Source of the DNA: Cloacimonetes bacterium UBA5835
GTDB taxonomy: Bacteria; Cloacimonadota; Cloacimonadia; Cloacimonadales; Cloacimonadaceae
Assembly (NCBI GenBank): GCA_002432865.1
Contig: DJGX01000033.1
Location: 70,065-85,929, forward strand
Direction of reading: 5' to 3'
Length of the DNA stretch: 15,865 nucleotides
Shown here: positions 1 through 6,631 of the stretch, in pieces
How the letters are laid out: each line of letters begins with the position of its first letter
How positions within the stretch are numbered: position 1 is the first letter of the stretch
Program-made: the position numbers and the translations under genes
Notes under the pieces: generated by a model
Seen by the model: only the letters and a program-made list of their open reading frames with translations
Told to the model about the DNA's origin: nothing
Database searches by the model: none

Positions 1-15
1 GACAGATTTAAGCGA

Positions 16-30
16 CGGGTTTTTAACCCG
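16..30. repeat. Small perfect hairpin
   Basis: The arms CGGGTT (16-21) and AACCCG (25-30) are perfect complements around a TTT loop. There is no T-run on either side that would make it a typical intrinsic terminator. It sits just outside the 43-161 repeat and may be the end of a transcript arriving from outside the window. Its function is unknown. Confidence 0.4.
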
Positions 31-42
31 GCGAAAATCTTC

Positions 43-161
43 AGTCCACTATTTTCAAGATGACTCAAACAAACAACCCCTCTTCCTCTCCTCCTCCCGT
101 CCTCAACTCGTCGTTGAGGAGGAGTGAAGATTGGGTAGATGACAAGTTGTATATGGTTAAC
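43..161 (+). repeat. Interspersed repeat, copy 1
   Basis: This segment, from AGTCCACT to GTTAAC, matches the reverse complement of 15587-15708. My hand count gives about 104 identities in 119 aligned bases plus one 3-base gap in the CTC-rich run. Weaker similarity continues to about 205 (shared blocks include TAAGG, TAGG and AAAACA). The element has a pyrimidine-rich left half, then an internal hairpin with arms CCTCAAC (100-106) and GTTGAGG (112-118), then a purine-rich half. No protein is encoded. It is probably one copy of a family scattered through this genome, but only two copies are visible here. Confidence 0.85.
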
Positions 162-391
162 CAGCAAGAAAACTAAGGTGTAGGCTAAAACAATCTTTAT
201 GTGCTGTTAATTTTCCTGCAATTCCACCAATTATGATTGATAAATATATGTAGATGATAAGAAAGGATAATAAAAGCGGGGGTACTTTTTACCTTTATTA
301 ACCAAGCACAAAACAACAATTCTTGACAATTAAAGGCAATCGGAAATAGAGTAACACTAAGGAAAATTATTAATATAGAGAAAGATGAGCG
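162..391. other. Gene-free upstream region of umuC
   Basis: No open reading frame with a ribosome binding site is visible in bases 1-391. Bases 43-161, with decaying similarity to about 205, are the interspersed repeat. The rest is A+T-rich and includes a short inverted repeat, GGTA (281-284) and TACC (290-293). There is no umuD-like gene, and I could not recognise a LexA-type operator. Confidence 0.5.
323..352 (+). promoter_or_regulatory. Possible umuC promoter
   Basis: A consensus -35 TTGACA (323-328) is followed after 18 bases by TAGAGT (347-352), a 4-of-6 match to TATAAT. Transcription would start near 359, about 30 bases before the umuC ATG at 392. The -35 is good and the -10 only fair. 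Confidence 0.4.
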
Positions 392-1681
392 ATGAATACT
401 ACTGGCTTAAAAAATGATAACATAGTTGCCCTGGTGGATTGCAACAATTTTTATGTGTCCTGTGAACGGGTTTTCAATCCTAAACTCAATAACAAACCGG
501 TAGCTATTTTATCTAATAATGATGGTTGCATCGTTTCTCGCTCGCAAGAAATCAAAGACCTAAAAATTCCTATGGGAGCACCTGGTTTCAAATATGAGGC
601 GCTCATCAAAAAAAATGGCGGGACATTACTTTCTTCCAACTATGCTCTCTATGCTGATATGAGTTCTCGCGTAATGGAGGTGCTTGCTATGTTCTCTCCT
701 GACATAGAAATTTACAGCATAGATGAAGCATTTTTAGGGTTTAATGGTTTTAAAACCAGAAATTTGGCAGAATTTGGCAATAAGATAAAAAGAACGGTTT
801 TCCAGTGGACGGGCATACCTGTCTCGGTTGGAATTTCCAAAACCAAAACGCTGGCAAAAGTCGCAAATCATTTTGCCAAACGCTATTCCGCTTTTAAAGG
901 TTCGCTATGTTTACTAAATGATGAACGCATTGCCAATGCATTGGCAAAAACACCTGTTTCTGAGGTCTGGGGAATTGGACGGCAATATGATAAATTTTTA
1001 CGACAGAATAAGATAGAAACAGCTCTGCAATTGCGAGATGCGGATGATAAATTTATAGACCATTATTTAACCTCTACTGGCTTAAAAACGGTTTTGGAAT
1101 TGCGTGGTTATTCTTGTATCGATTTGGATGATGCGCCTATTTCCAAAAAAAGTATCGTTACTTCTCGTTCTTTTGGCAAACAGGTTTCCGAGCTTTCAGA
1201 ATTACAAGAAGCGGTCTCTGAATATGTTACAAGGGCTGCGGAAAAATTGCGTAAACAAAATTGTGTGGCAGGTCTGCTGATAGTTTTTCTTTCCACAAAC
1301 CGCTTTAAAGAAGGTCCACAATACAATAATTCATTATCCACAACCCTCTTCCCTCCTACAGCCTACACTCCAGACCTGATAGAAAAAGCTCTAAACTTGC
1401 TGGAAGAACTTTTCTTGCCTGGCTTTGAATTTAAAAAAGCCGGCGTGATGCTGGCAGATATAATTCCCGAGAAGGATGTCCCCTTAAGCTTTATGGAAGT
1501 GAATTATCTGGATGATAAACGCAAAAAACTGATGGAAACCGTTGATAAACTGAATCGGATTTATGGTCAGGACACCCTTTTTTATGCCAGCAACGGAATA
1601 AAAAAGGACTGGAAAATGCGCCGGGCAAAACTTTCTCCGCACTATACAACAAATTGGAATGACCTTCCCAAAGTGAAATAA
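392..1681 (+). CDS. umuC: Y-family translesion DNA polymerase, UmuC type
   Basis: The product (429 aa) is the catalytic subunit type of DNA polymerase V, which copies past damaged template bases. The palm starts at residue 12 with VDCNNFYVSCE, giving metal-binding D16. The second catalytic block is SIDEAF, with D111 and E112. Other Y-family marks are SNNDGCIVSRS (41-51) and the helix-hairpin-helix region WGIGRQ near 193-198. The C-terminal tail (about 390-429) resembles the DUF4113 extension of UmuC rather than DinB, and the length is close to E. coli UmuC (422 aa, recalled). The ATG at 392 has only a weak upstream purine run (GAGAAAG). UmuC normally works with processed UmuD, but no umuD is present in the 391 bases upstream or directly downstream. 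The family assignment is secure; SOS control is an inference without a visible operator. Confidence 0.93.
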   Translation: MNTTGLKNDNIVALVDCNNFYVSCERVFNPKLNNKPVAILSNNDGCIVSRSQEIKDLKIPMGAPGFKYEALIKKNGGTLLSSNYALYADMSSRVMEVLAMFSPDIEIYSIDEAFLGFNGFKTRNLAEFGNKIKRTVFQWTGIPVSVGISKTKTLAKVANHFAKRYSAFKGSLCLLNDERIANALAKTPVSEVWGIGRQYDKFLRQNKIETALQLRDADDKFIDHYLTSTGLKTVLELRGYSCIDLDDAPISKKSIVTSRSFGKQVSELSELQEAVSEYVTRAAEKLRKQNCVAGLLIVFLSTNRFKEGPQYNNSLSTTLFPPTAYTPDLIEKALNLLEELFLPGFEFKKAGVMLADIIPEKDVPLSFMEVNYLDDKRKKLMETVDKLNRIYGQDTLFYASNGIKKDWKMRRAKLSPHYTTNWNDLPKVK

Positions 1682-1715
1682 AGTGTGGGAGTGCATAAGT
1701 TCAAAGTGCGGGAGT
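1680..1715 (+). repeat. Short direct repeat between umuC and yigZ
   Basis: AAAGTGTGGGAGT (1680-1692) and AAAGTGCGGGAGT (1703-1715) are 13-base units differing at one position, with starts 23 bases apart. They fill the short gap between the umuC stop and the next ribosome binding site. This could be replication slippage or a small regulatory site; nothing further can be said. Confidence 0.5.
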
Positions 1716-1734
1716 AAAGGAAAAGGATTATCTG

Positions 1735-2325
1735 ATGCTTTATACTATAGAAAATAAAACGCAAAGCGAAATCAAAATAAAGCGGTCTCGTTTTATTTGT
1801 ATATTGTATCCTCTTCCCCACGCAGAGAATGTTAAAGACCTTTTAAATGAACATAACCGACTTTATGCCACTGCCAATCATCATTGCTATGCTTACATTT
1901 ATGGTTTTAACAAAGATATAACTTATTATTCCGATGCGGGAGAGCCATCTGGAACAGCCGGAAAACCTATTCTGAATGCCCTTTTGCGTAATAATTTAAC
2001 AAATGTATTAGCGGTTGTTTCTCGTTACTTTGGAGGAATCAAATTAGGAGTAAAAGGTCTGATTGATGCCTATAGTGGATCCGTGGAACAAACCATTTTA
2101 CAAAGCAAACTAATAGAAGCAAAGCAATTAATAACTATTTCTTTAACTTGTGATTATCCTACTTTTGAGGCAATAAAACACAATGTTGAGACTCTTTCTG
2201 GCGATATTAGCCAAATTGTTTGGGCGGAAGAAGTTAGCTTTTTAGTTACTCTCCCTGCTGAACAAGAAAGTGCATTTATGGAAAATATTAATTGCTTATC
2301 CAGTAACTATCGCTTAAATTATTAG
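1735..2325 (+). CDS. yigZ: YigZ/IMPACT (UPF0029) family protein
   Basis: This 196-aa protein matches the bacterial YigZ arrangement. The N-terminal IMPACT domain (about 1-120) has the signatures SDAGEPSGTAGKP (66-78) and RYFGGIKLG (97-105). A smaller C-terminal DUF1949-like ferredoxin fold occupies about 135-190. The family is cytosolic and conserved; in eukaryotes IMPACT modulates the GCN2 translation-stress pathway, while the bacterial role is not firmly defined. The ATG at 1735 is supported by AAGGA at 1723-1727 with seven bases of spacing. The gene follows umuC by 53 bases and is followed after only 10 bases by the ChaN-like gene, so it probably heads or belongs to the 1735-4599 transcription unit. 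The family call is sure; the cellular job is not. Confidence 0.9.
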   Translation: MLYTIENKTQSEIKIKRSRFICILYPLPHAENVKDLLNEHNRLYATANHHCYAYIYGFNKDITYYSDAGEPSGTAGKPILNALLRNNLTNVLAVVSRYFGGIKLGVKGLIDAYSGSVEQTILQSKLIEAKQLITISLTCDYPTFEAIKHNVETLSGDISQIVWAEEVSFLVTLPAEQESAFMENINCLSSNYRLNY

Positions 2326-2347
2326 TATAATCGTTATGGAAGGGATG

Positions 2348-3220
2348 ATGAAATACCTAATTATAATTCTGGTGATTCTGATGAATGTAACAATGCTAAA
2401 TGCAGTTGAATATCGTATTGTGAAAGCAACTACTGGAGAAACTATTACCTTACAGCAATTAGCAAAGGCATTACAGAAATATGATATAATCTTTTTTGGA
2501 GAATTTCACGATAACGAGACTTTACATTATCTTGAAAGAGAATTGGTGCCTTTACTGGATACCAAAAGAGAGCTTATTATCTCTATGGAGATGTTTGAAC
2601 GAGATGTTCAGAGTGATTTAGATGCCTATATTGAAGGTTGGCTTAGTGAAGACGATTTTTTACAGAAAAGCCGTCCCTGGAATAATTATATAACGGACTA
2701 CCGTCCAATAATTGAATATGCAAAAGAAAAAAAACTAAGCGTAATTGCAGCTAATATACCTCGCCATTTAGCAGGGAAAATGGCAAGAATGGGTGATAAT
2801 TTTCCTGATACAATAACAGAAGAAGATAAAAAGTACTTGCCAGACAGAATAACCAGTCCTGATGATGACTATAAAAAGGCATTTCTGGTTACGATGGTAG
2901 ATACGCACTCCCCAATGATGAATATCGATCCGGAACTGCTTTATAAATCCCAATGTTTGAAAGATGACACTATGGCAGAGAGTATTGTTAGTGCTTTGAA
3001 AATGAAGCCCAAAGCACGAGTTATTCATTTTAACGGTGATTTCCACAGTAGGAGCTTTCTGGGAACTGCTTCCAGAATTCAAGAAATGCTGCCTAAGAAG
3101 AAAGTCGCTGTAATAAGCCCGTCCAGTCGTGAAGATTGGAGAACAGGAATCTTGACGAAAGAAGAGACACAAGCAGGAACATTTATAATTCTTATTCCCC
3201 CACAAGGAGGTGAACAGTGA
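2348..3220 (+). CDS. ChaN-like (Tiki/TraB superfamily) exported protein
   Basis: From the ATG at 2348 the product has 290 aa. It opens with a short signal peptide (Lys-2, hydrophobic core about 4-16, likely cut after LNA at 19). No lipobox cysteine is seen, unlike lipoprotein ChaN of Campylobacter. The mature part has FFGEFHDNETLHYLE near the start and FNGDFHSRSFLG near the end, the paired glycine/acid/histidine motifs of the ChaN (PF04187, DUF399) family. That family includes haem-binding proteins and metal-dependent Tiki-like proteases. In-frame ATGs lie at 2336, 2345 and 2348. GGAAGG at 2338-2343 is placed, with short spacing, to serve 2348, and that start gives the cleanest signal peptide. 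The stop overlaps the next start (GTGA at 3217-3220). The family is well supported; haem or metal binding is only inferred. Confidence 0.82.
   Translation: MKYLIIILVILMNVTMLNAVEYRIVKATTGETITLQQLAKALQKYDIIFFGEFHDNETLHYLERELVPLLDTKRELIISMEMFERDVQSDLDAYIEGWLSEDDFLQKSRPWNNYITDYRPIIEYAKEKKLSVIAANIPRHLAGKMARMGDNFPDTITEEDKKYLPDRITSPDDDYKKAFLVTMVDTHSPMMNIDPELLYKSQCLKDDTMAESIVSALKMKPKARVIHFNGDFHSRSFLGTASRIQEMLPKKKVAVISPSSREDWRTGILTKEETQAGTFIILIPPQGGEQ
3204..3213 (+). promoter_or_regulatory. Extended Shine-Dalgarno deciding a GTG start
   Basis: AAGGAGGTGA lies just upstream of GTG at 3217 and is almost fully complementary to the usual 16S rRNA 3' end. It lies within the end of the ChaN-like gene and justifies the GTG start of the MEMO-family gene over the downstream ATG at 3232. 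Confidence 0.8.
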
Positions 3221-4035
3221 TCCGTAATCCTATGCACGCCGGAACTTTTTATCCCCGTTTTGAACAGCAACTAAAACGCCAAATTGAAACCTGGATTAGT
3301 AAAGCTCCCAATCCTATTACCTCAGAACGCAGTTTGGGAGTAATTCTTCCTCATGCTGGTTATATGTATTCAGGTGAATGTGCGACCTTGGGAATGTATA
3401 GTATCTCCCACGAAAATATTGATTCCTTTATAATTTTACATCCCAGCCATCAATCCAATTATTTTGATTTCAGCGTTTCTCCCTATCAGGAATATTTAAC
3501 TCCTTTGGGAACTATGTCTTTGGATGTAGAACTATATAATAGAATTGCCCCCCAAGCAGATCAAAATATCCCTCTGGTCCTACACCAAGAAGAACATTCT
3601 ATGGAAATTCAGTTACCTTTAGTAAATTACTTTTTCCCTCAGGCAAAAATTCTGCCTATTATGATTGGTAATCAAATTCCTGCTGTGGCTAAACGCTTGG
3701 CTGAATTGCTTTATGAATCAATTTACAGTTCAACTAAAAGAATTGTGGTTTTGTGTTCCACAGATTTGTCTCATTACCATCGTGCTCATAACGCTGAACA
3801 AATGGATAGTGTTTTGTTGAAAGATGTTACTTCTCTTGAACCGGATAACTTGTGGCAAGATATTCTTAAGGGCAATTGTGAGGCTTGTGGAATTGGTGGA
3901 ATCCTCGCTATGCTTTATTATGGAAAGCTTTGCACTAATGCTAAAATGCGTGTAGTCCAATATACACATTCCGGGATTATTTCCGGGAACGATTCGCAGG
4001 TTGTTGGCTATCTTTCTGCCAAATTATATATCTAA
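3217..4035 (+). CDS. MEMO-family protein (AmmeMemoRadiSam system protein B)
   Basis: This 272-aa protein belongs to the MEMO family, which has the fold of class III extradiol dioxygenases. The sequence shows MHAGTFYP (6-13), LPHAGYMYSG (44-53, H46), LHPSH (74-78, H78), HQEEHSMEIQLP (123-134) and STDLSHYH (181-188, D183 and H186). H46, H78, D183 and H186 correspond to conserved pocket residues of human MEMO1. The human metal-ligand cysteine seems to be replaced in the motif around 251-258 (HSGIISGN); that alignment was done by eye. The GTG start is backed by a very strong Shine-Dalgarno and overlaps the ChaN-like stop by four bases, indicating translational coupling. The next gene is the AMMECR1 partner that usually accompanies bacterial MEMO. 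The radical SAM third partner is not in the window. The biochemical role is unsettled. Confidence 0.9.
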   Translation: MIRNPMHAGTFYPRFEQQLKRQIETWISKAPNPITSERSLGVILPHAGYMYSGECATLGMYSISHENIDSFIILHPSHQSNYFDFSVSPYQEYLTPLGTMSLDVELYNRIAPQADQNIPLVLHQEEHSMEIQLPLVNYFFPQAKILPIMIGNQIPAVAKRLAELLYESIYSSTKRIVVLCSTDLSHYHRAHNAEQMDSVLLKDVTSLEPDNLWQDILKGNCEACGIGGILAMLYYGKLCTNAKMRVVQYTHSGIISGNDSQVVGYLSAKLYI

Positions 4036-4053
4036 GCAAAAGCAGGAGGAATA

Positions 4054-4599
4054 ATGTTTACTAATGAACAAAAAAAAGAACTACTATCCTTGGCCAGAAA
4101 TGCTCTAAAAGCACATTTTACAGGAGAAACTATTACTCTGCCCGATGACCCTGCTTTTCAACCCAAACGCGGTGTTTTTGTAAGTTTACACATAAATAAT
4201 GATCTGCGTGGCTGTATTGGCTATATAAAAGGTTATAAACCTATTGCCGAAAGCGTTGTCGAGATGGCAGAGGCGGCCGCTTTTCAAGACCCCCGTTTTC
4301 CTCCATTAACGGAAAAGGAACTGGAAACAGTGATTATTGAAATTTCTGTTTTAGGCGAACTTATTCCTTTGCTAAAAAATGAACTGCCAGTTATCGGGAG
4401 AGATGGGCTCTACATTCAAAACCCTTATGGAAGCGGAATCTTGCTGCCCCAGGTAGCTGTTGAATATAATTGGAAACCGGAAACTTTTTTGCGTGAGGTT
4501 TGCAGAAAAGCTGGTTTACCTCCTAATGCTTATCTTGAACCATACAGTGTTGTTTTTCGTTTCACAGCTGAAGTCTTCAGTGAAGCAGATACATTTTGA
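4054..4599 (+). CDS. AMMECR1-domain protein (AmmeMemoRadiSam system protein A)
   Basis: The 181-aa product is a single AMMECR1 domain of normal length for prokaryotic members. It contains the hallmark LRGCIGYI (51-58), then GRDGLYI (115-121) and LLPQVAVEYNW (130-140). The ATG has a clear AGGAGG (4044-4049) and the gene follows the MEMO gene by 18 bases, so the two are almost certainly co-transcribed. In many bacteria the two domains are encoded together or fused and are linked to a PflA-like radical SAM gene, from which the family name comes. That gene is missing here. The molecular activity of AMMECR1 is not established, so no reaction is assigned. There is no signal peptide; it should act in the cytosol. 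Confidence 0.92.
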   Translation: MFTNEQKKELLSLARNALKAHFTGETITLPDDPAFQPKRGVFVSLHINNDLRGCIGYIKGYKPIAESVVEMAEAAAFQDPRFPPLTEKELETVIIEISVLGELIPLLKNELPVIGRDGLYIQNPYGSGILLPQVAVEYNWKPETFLREVCRKAGLPPNAYLEPYSVVFRFTAEVFSEADTF

Positions 4600-4627
4600 T
4601 TGACAGATAAGCGGTCATATTTTTTTT
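4600..4627 (+). promoter_or_regulatory. TTGACA box and weak terminator-like T-run before the tRNA cluster
   Basis: TTGACA (4600-4605) starts at the base after the AMMECR1 stop codon, but no good -10 lies 16-18 bases away. The same stretch can pair TGAC (4601-4604) with GTCA (4614-4617), followed by a run of eight T (4620-4627). It could be a weak terminator of the upstream unit, a weak tRNA promoter, or neither. Confidence 0.25.
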
Positions 4628-4649
4628 GGAAATTACTGAGAAGCTAATC

Positions 4650-4725
<76 letters not shown>

Positions 4726-4736
4726 GATGTATTTTA

Positions 4737-4810
<74 letters not shown>

Positions 4811-4822
4811 GTTTATTATTTT

Positions 4823-4910
4823 GCCGGAGTGGTGGAATAGGTAGACACAAGGGACTTAAAATCCCTCGAGCCCAAAGCTCGTGCCGGTTCAAGTCCGGCC
4901 TCTGGTACCA
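4823..4910 (+). tRNA. tRNA-Leu (anticodon UAA)
   Basis: This 88-nt class II tRNA has acceptor arms GCCGGAG (4823-4829) and CTCTGGT, which pair with two G-U wobbles. The anticodon stem and loop AGGGA-CTTAAAA-TCCCT give anticodon TAA. A long variable arm CGAGC-CCAAA-GCTCG is typical of leucine tRNA. The T arm is GCCGGTTCAAGTCCGGC, and CCA is encoded. It reads UUA, a common leucine codon in this A+T-rich genome. Confidence 0.96.
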
Positions 4911-4911
4911 A

Positions 4912-4987
4912 GCGGGAATAGCTCAGTTGGTAGAGCGCAACCTTGCCAAGGTTGAGGTCGCGGGTTCGAACCCCGTTTCCCGCTCCA
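4912..4987 (+). tRNA. tRNA-Gly (anticodon GCC), copy 2
   Basis: This 76-nt tRNA has the same acceptor and anticodon arms as the copy at 4650 and differs at three positions. It starts one base after the CCA of tRNA-Leu, so the cluster must be cut from a common precursor. The pair of near-identical Gly genes suggests a local duplication enclosing Cys and Leu. Confidence 0.97.
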
Positions 4988-5027
4988 GTTTTATGCTCCA
5001 ATTTATTTTATAAGGAAGTTTCATTAG

Positions 5028-5696
5028 ATGCACAACATTAAAGCAGTAATCTTTGATATGGATGGAACTTTAATTGATTCTATGCAGGTTTGGCGTAAGG
5101 TAGATAATGATTTTTTGCATTCCAGGGGGCTTGAAGTTCCTATTGACCTTTTCGAGAATCTTCCTGCTGGAAACAGTTTTATCCAAACAGCCCAGTATTT
5201 TAAAGATAGATTTAGCTTACCTGATAGCCCGGAAAGTATTATGCAGGAATGGACTAAGATGGTTAGCCATCATTATGAAACTGATATCAAATTGAAATCA
5301 GGAGCCAGGGAATTGATTGTAGCATTGAAAGATAGGGGAATCAAAATCGGACTGGGAACCAGCAATTCTTTAGAATTGGCAAGAAAGGTATTATCTCATA
5401 ATGCTATTTGGCATTATTTCCAATGTGCCATTACTGGCGATCTAGATCTAAAGGGAAAGCCCTATCCAGATATATATTTATTAGCTGCGAAAAGCTTGCA
5501 AGAAAAACCGGAAAACTGCTTAGTAGTTGAAGATACTTTAACTGGTGTGCAAGCTGCAAAAGCTGCAGGAATGAAAGTTTTTGCCGTTTATGATGAGGAT
5601 AGCTATCCTTACCATTCAATGATGAAAGAGATTGTAGATGGATTTTATCCTGATTTTCACATTTTAGCCACTGAGCTGTTTCGCCTTAGAAAATAG
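5028..5696 (+). CDS. HAD-superfamily hydrolase, beta-phosphoglucomutase-like
   Basis: The 222-aa product is a subfamily I HAD phosphatase or phosphomutase. Motif I is VIFDMDGTLIDS (7-18), with nucleophile D10 and acid/base D12. A helical cap occupies about 16-88. Motif II is GLGTSNS (108-114), the motif III lysine is K144 in KGKPYPD, and motif IV is VVEDTLTGV (166-174) with E168 and D169. This set is typical of phosphatases on small sugar or nucleotide phosphates and of beta-phosphoglucomutase; the exact substrate cannot be read from sequence. The ATG has AAGGA at 5012-5016 with 11 bases of spacing. The gene lies 40 bases after the tRNA cluster and may be transcribed with it. No membrane segment or signal peptide is seen. 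Confidence 0.92.
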   Translation: MHNIKAVIFDMDGTLIDSMQVWRKVDNDFLHSRGLEVPIDLFENLPAGNSFIQTAQYFKDRFSLPDSPESIMQEWTKMVSHHYETDIKLKSGARELIVALKDRGIKIGLGTSNSLELARKVLSHNAIWHYFQCAITGDLDLKGKPYPDIYLLAAKSLQEKPENCLVVEDTLTGVQAAKAAGMKVFAVYDEDSYPYHSMMKEIVDGFYPDFHILATELFRLRK

Positions 5697-5703
5697 ATTT
5701 ATC

Positions 5704-5735
5704 ATACCTGGTTTGAAACTGAACAGGTATATCTT
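5704..5735 (+). terminator. Possible terminator after the HAD gene
   Basis: ATACCTG (5704-5710) and CAGGTAT (5724-5730) form a perfect 7-bp stem with a 13-base loop, followed by ATCTTTTATT. The stem is not G+C-rich and the T-run is short, so termination may be weak. It lies right after the HAD stop codon and ahead of the next ribosome binding site. Confidence 0.45.
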
Positions 5736-5762
5736 TTATTAGTGTATATTAGGAGCTCGTTT

Positions 5763-6455
5763 ATGAAACCACAATTATATATAATTATAGGTGCATATGG
5801 AAGCGGAAAAAGTGAATATTCAATTCATTTGGCACGCAGTTTAAAAGCACAAGGCCTTGATGTTGTTTTAGCTGATTTGGATGTTGTTAATCCCTATTTC
5901 CGTTCCAGAGAAATTAGAGATGATTTTATTCTGGAAGGTATTGATGTTATTGCTCCTGAGGGAGAATATAAGCATAGCGATTTACCTATGATTTCTCCTC
6001 GTGTGAAAGGAGCCCTCCAAAATCGTGAAAAGACAGTTATTTTGGATGTTGGAGGTGATCCTGCAGGTTGTAGAACATTAGGACGGTTTGAAGAAATTAT
6101 CAAAAATAGGGGCTATAATATGATCTTTATCGTTAACACAATGCGTCCTTTTACTACTACACCGGAAGAGATAATCACTATGAAAGAAGCTCTGGAAGCC
6201 ACTTCCCGCTTGCAAATTACAGAAATTGTTTGTAACACAAATTTAATGGAAGAAACAACTGCAGATATTGTTTTAAGCGGAATTAAAACAGTAGATAAAG
6301 CAGCAAAACAATTAAGCCTCCCTTTTGATACTTATTTGGTACTAAGCAAATATATATCAATAGTTCCAGACCACCTTTATGGAAAAAAACGCGAAGTTAT
6401 GAAGTATAATTTACAAAAACCCTGGGAATTGCTTATTGCAAGAGGAATCTGTTAA
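5763..6455 (+). CDS. MinD/ParA-like P-loop ATPase of unknown role
   Basis: The 230-aa product has a P-loop GAYGSGKS (10-17), a switch-like ADLDVVNPYF (37-46) and a Walker B region VILDVGGDP (92-100), then FIVNTMRPF (122-130). This pattern fits the SIMIBI class (CobQ/CobB/MinD/ParA nucleotide-binding domain). A second lysine before the P-loop, the deviant Walker A of true MinD/ParA, is absent because residue 12 is Tyr, so it need not act as a membrane or DNA partitioning switch. I chose the ATG at 5763 over an in-frame GTG at 5742 because AGGAG (5751-5755) sits seven bases before it. No dedicated partner (ParB-like or metal-centre enzyme) lies beside it. The fold is confident; the function is unknown. 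Confidence 0.8.
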   Translation: MKPQLYIIIGAYGSGKSEYSIHLARSLKAQGLDVVLADLDVVNPYFRSREIRDDFILEGIDVIAPEGEYKHSDLPMISPRVKGALQNREKTVILDVGGDPAGCRTLGRFEEIIKNRGYNMIFIVNTMRPFTTTPEEIITMKEALEATSRLQITEIVCNTNLMEETTADIVLSGIKTVDKAAKQLSLPFDTYLVLSKYISIVPDHLYGKKREVMKYNLQKPWELLIARGIC

Positions 6456-6567
6456 TCTGCTAACTCTGGATCATACTATCTCAATAATTTATCTCGCCTT
6501 GCTTTGTAATAAGTTCTATATCTTTCGAAGATGGTAAGAAATTAAGTAGTAGACCTTTAAAAAAAAA

Positions 6568-6603
6568 TTGTGTTTTGGCACAAATTATGTATATTATTAT
6601 AAT
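6568..6603 (+). promoter_or_regulatory. Near-consensus promoter of the exported deiminase, with an overlapping inverted repeat
   Basis: A -35 TTGGCA (6575-6580) is followed after exactly 17 bases by a perfect -10 TATAAT (6598-6603). The start would be near 6610, leaving a leader of about 22 bases with CAGGAG at 6617-6622. The arms TTGTG (6568-6572) and CACAA (6579-6583) overlap the -35 and could be an operator half-site pair, though the arms are short. Confidence 0.75.
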
Positions 6604-6631
6604 ATCACTGTAGAAACAGGAGTTTATCTTG

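Noticed and set aside
33..42. GAAAATCTTC next to repeat copy 1 resembles GAAAAATCTTC between the 9-bp arrays at 15806-15816
   Set aside because: The match is too short and A+T-rich to claim a shared element without a genome search.
43..205. CRISPR array or integration site made by the repeated CTC-rich segment
   Set aside because: There are only two copies, 15 kb apart and inverted; no regular spacers, no cas genes and no integrase.
2768..3205. Minus-strand frame of 145 codons inside the ChaN-like gene
   Set aside because: It is a shadow of a well-supported gene, with odd composition and no ribosome binding site.
4816..5001. Minus-strand frame of 61 codons with words such as GVRTRDL and EPARALGSRDF
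   Set aside because: It is the antisense of tRNA-Leu and tRNA-Gly; such tRNA-antisense peptides are common false gene calls.
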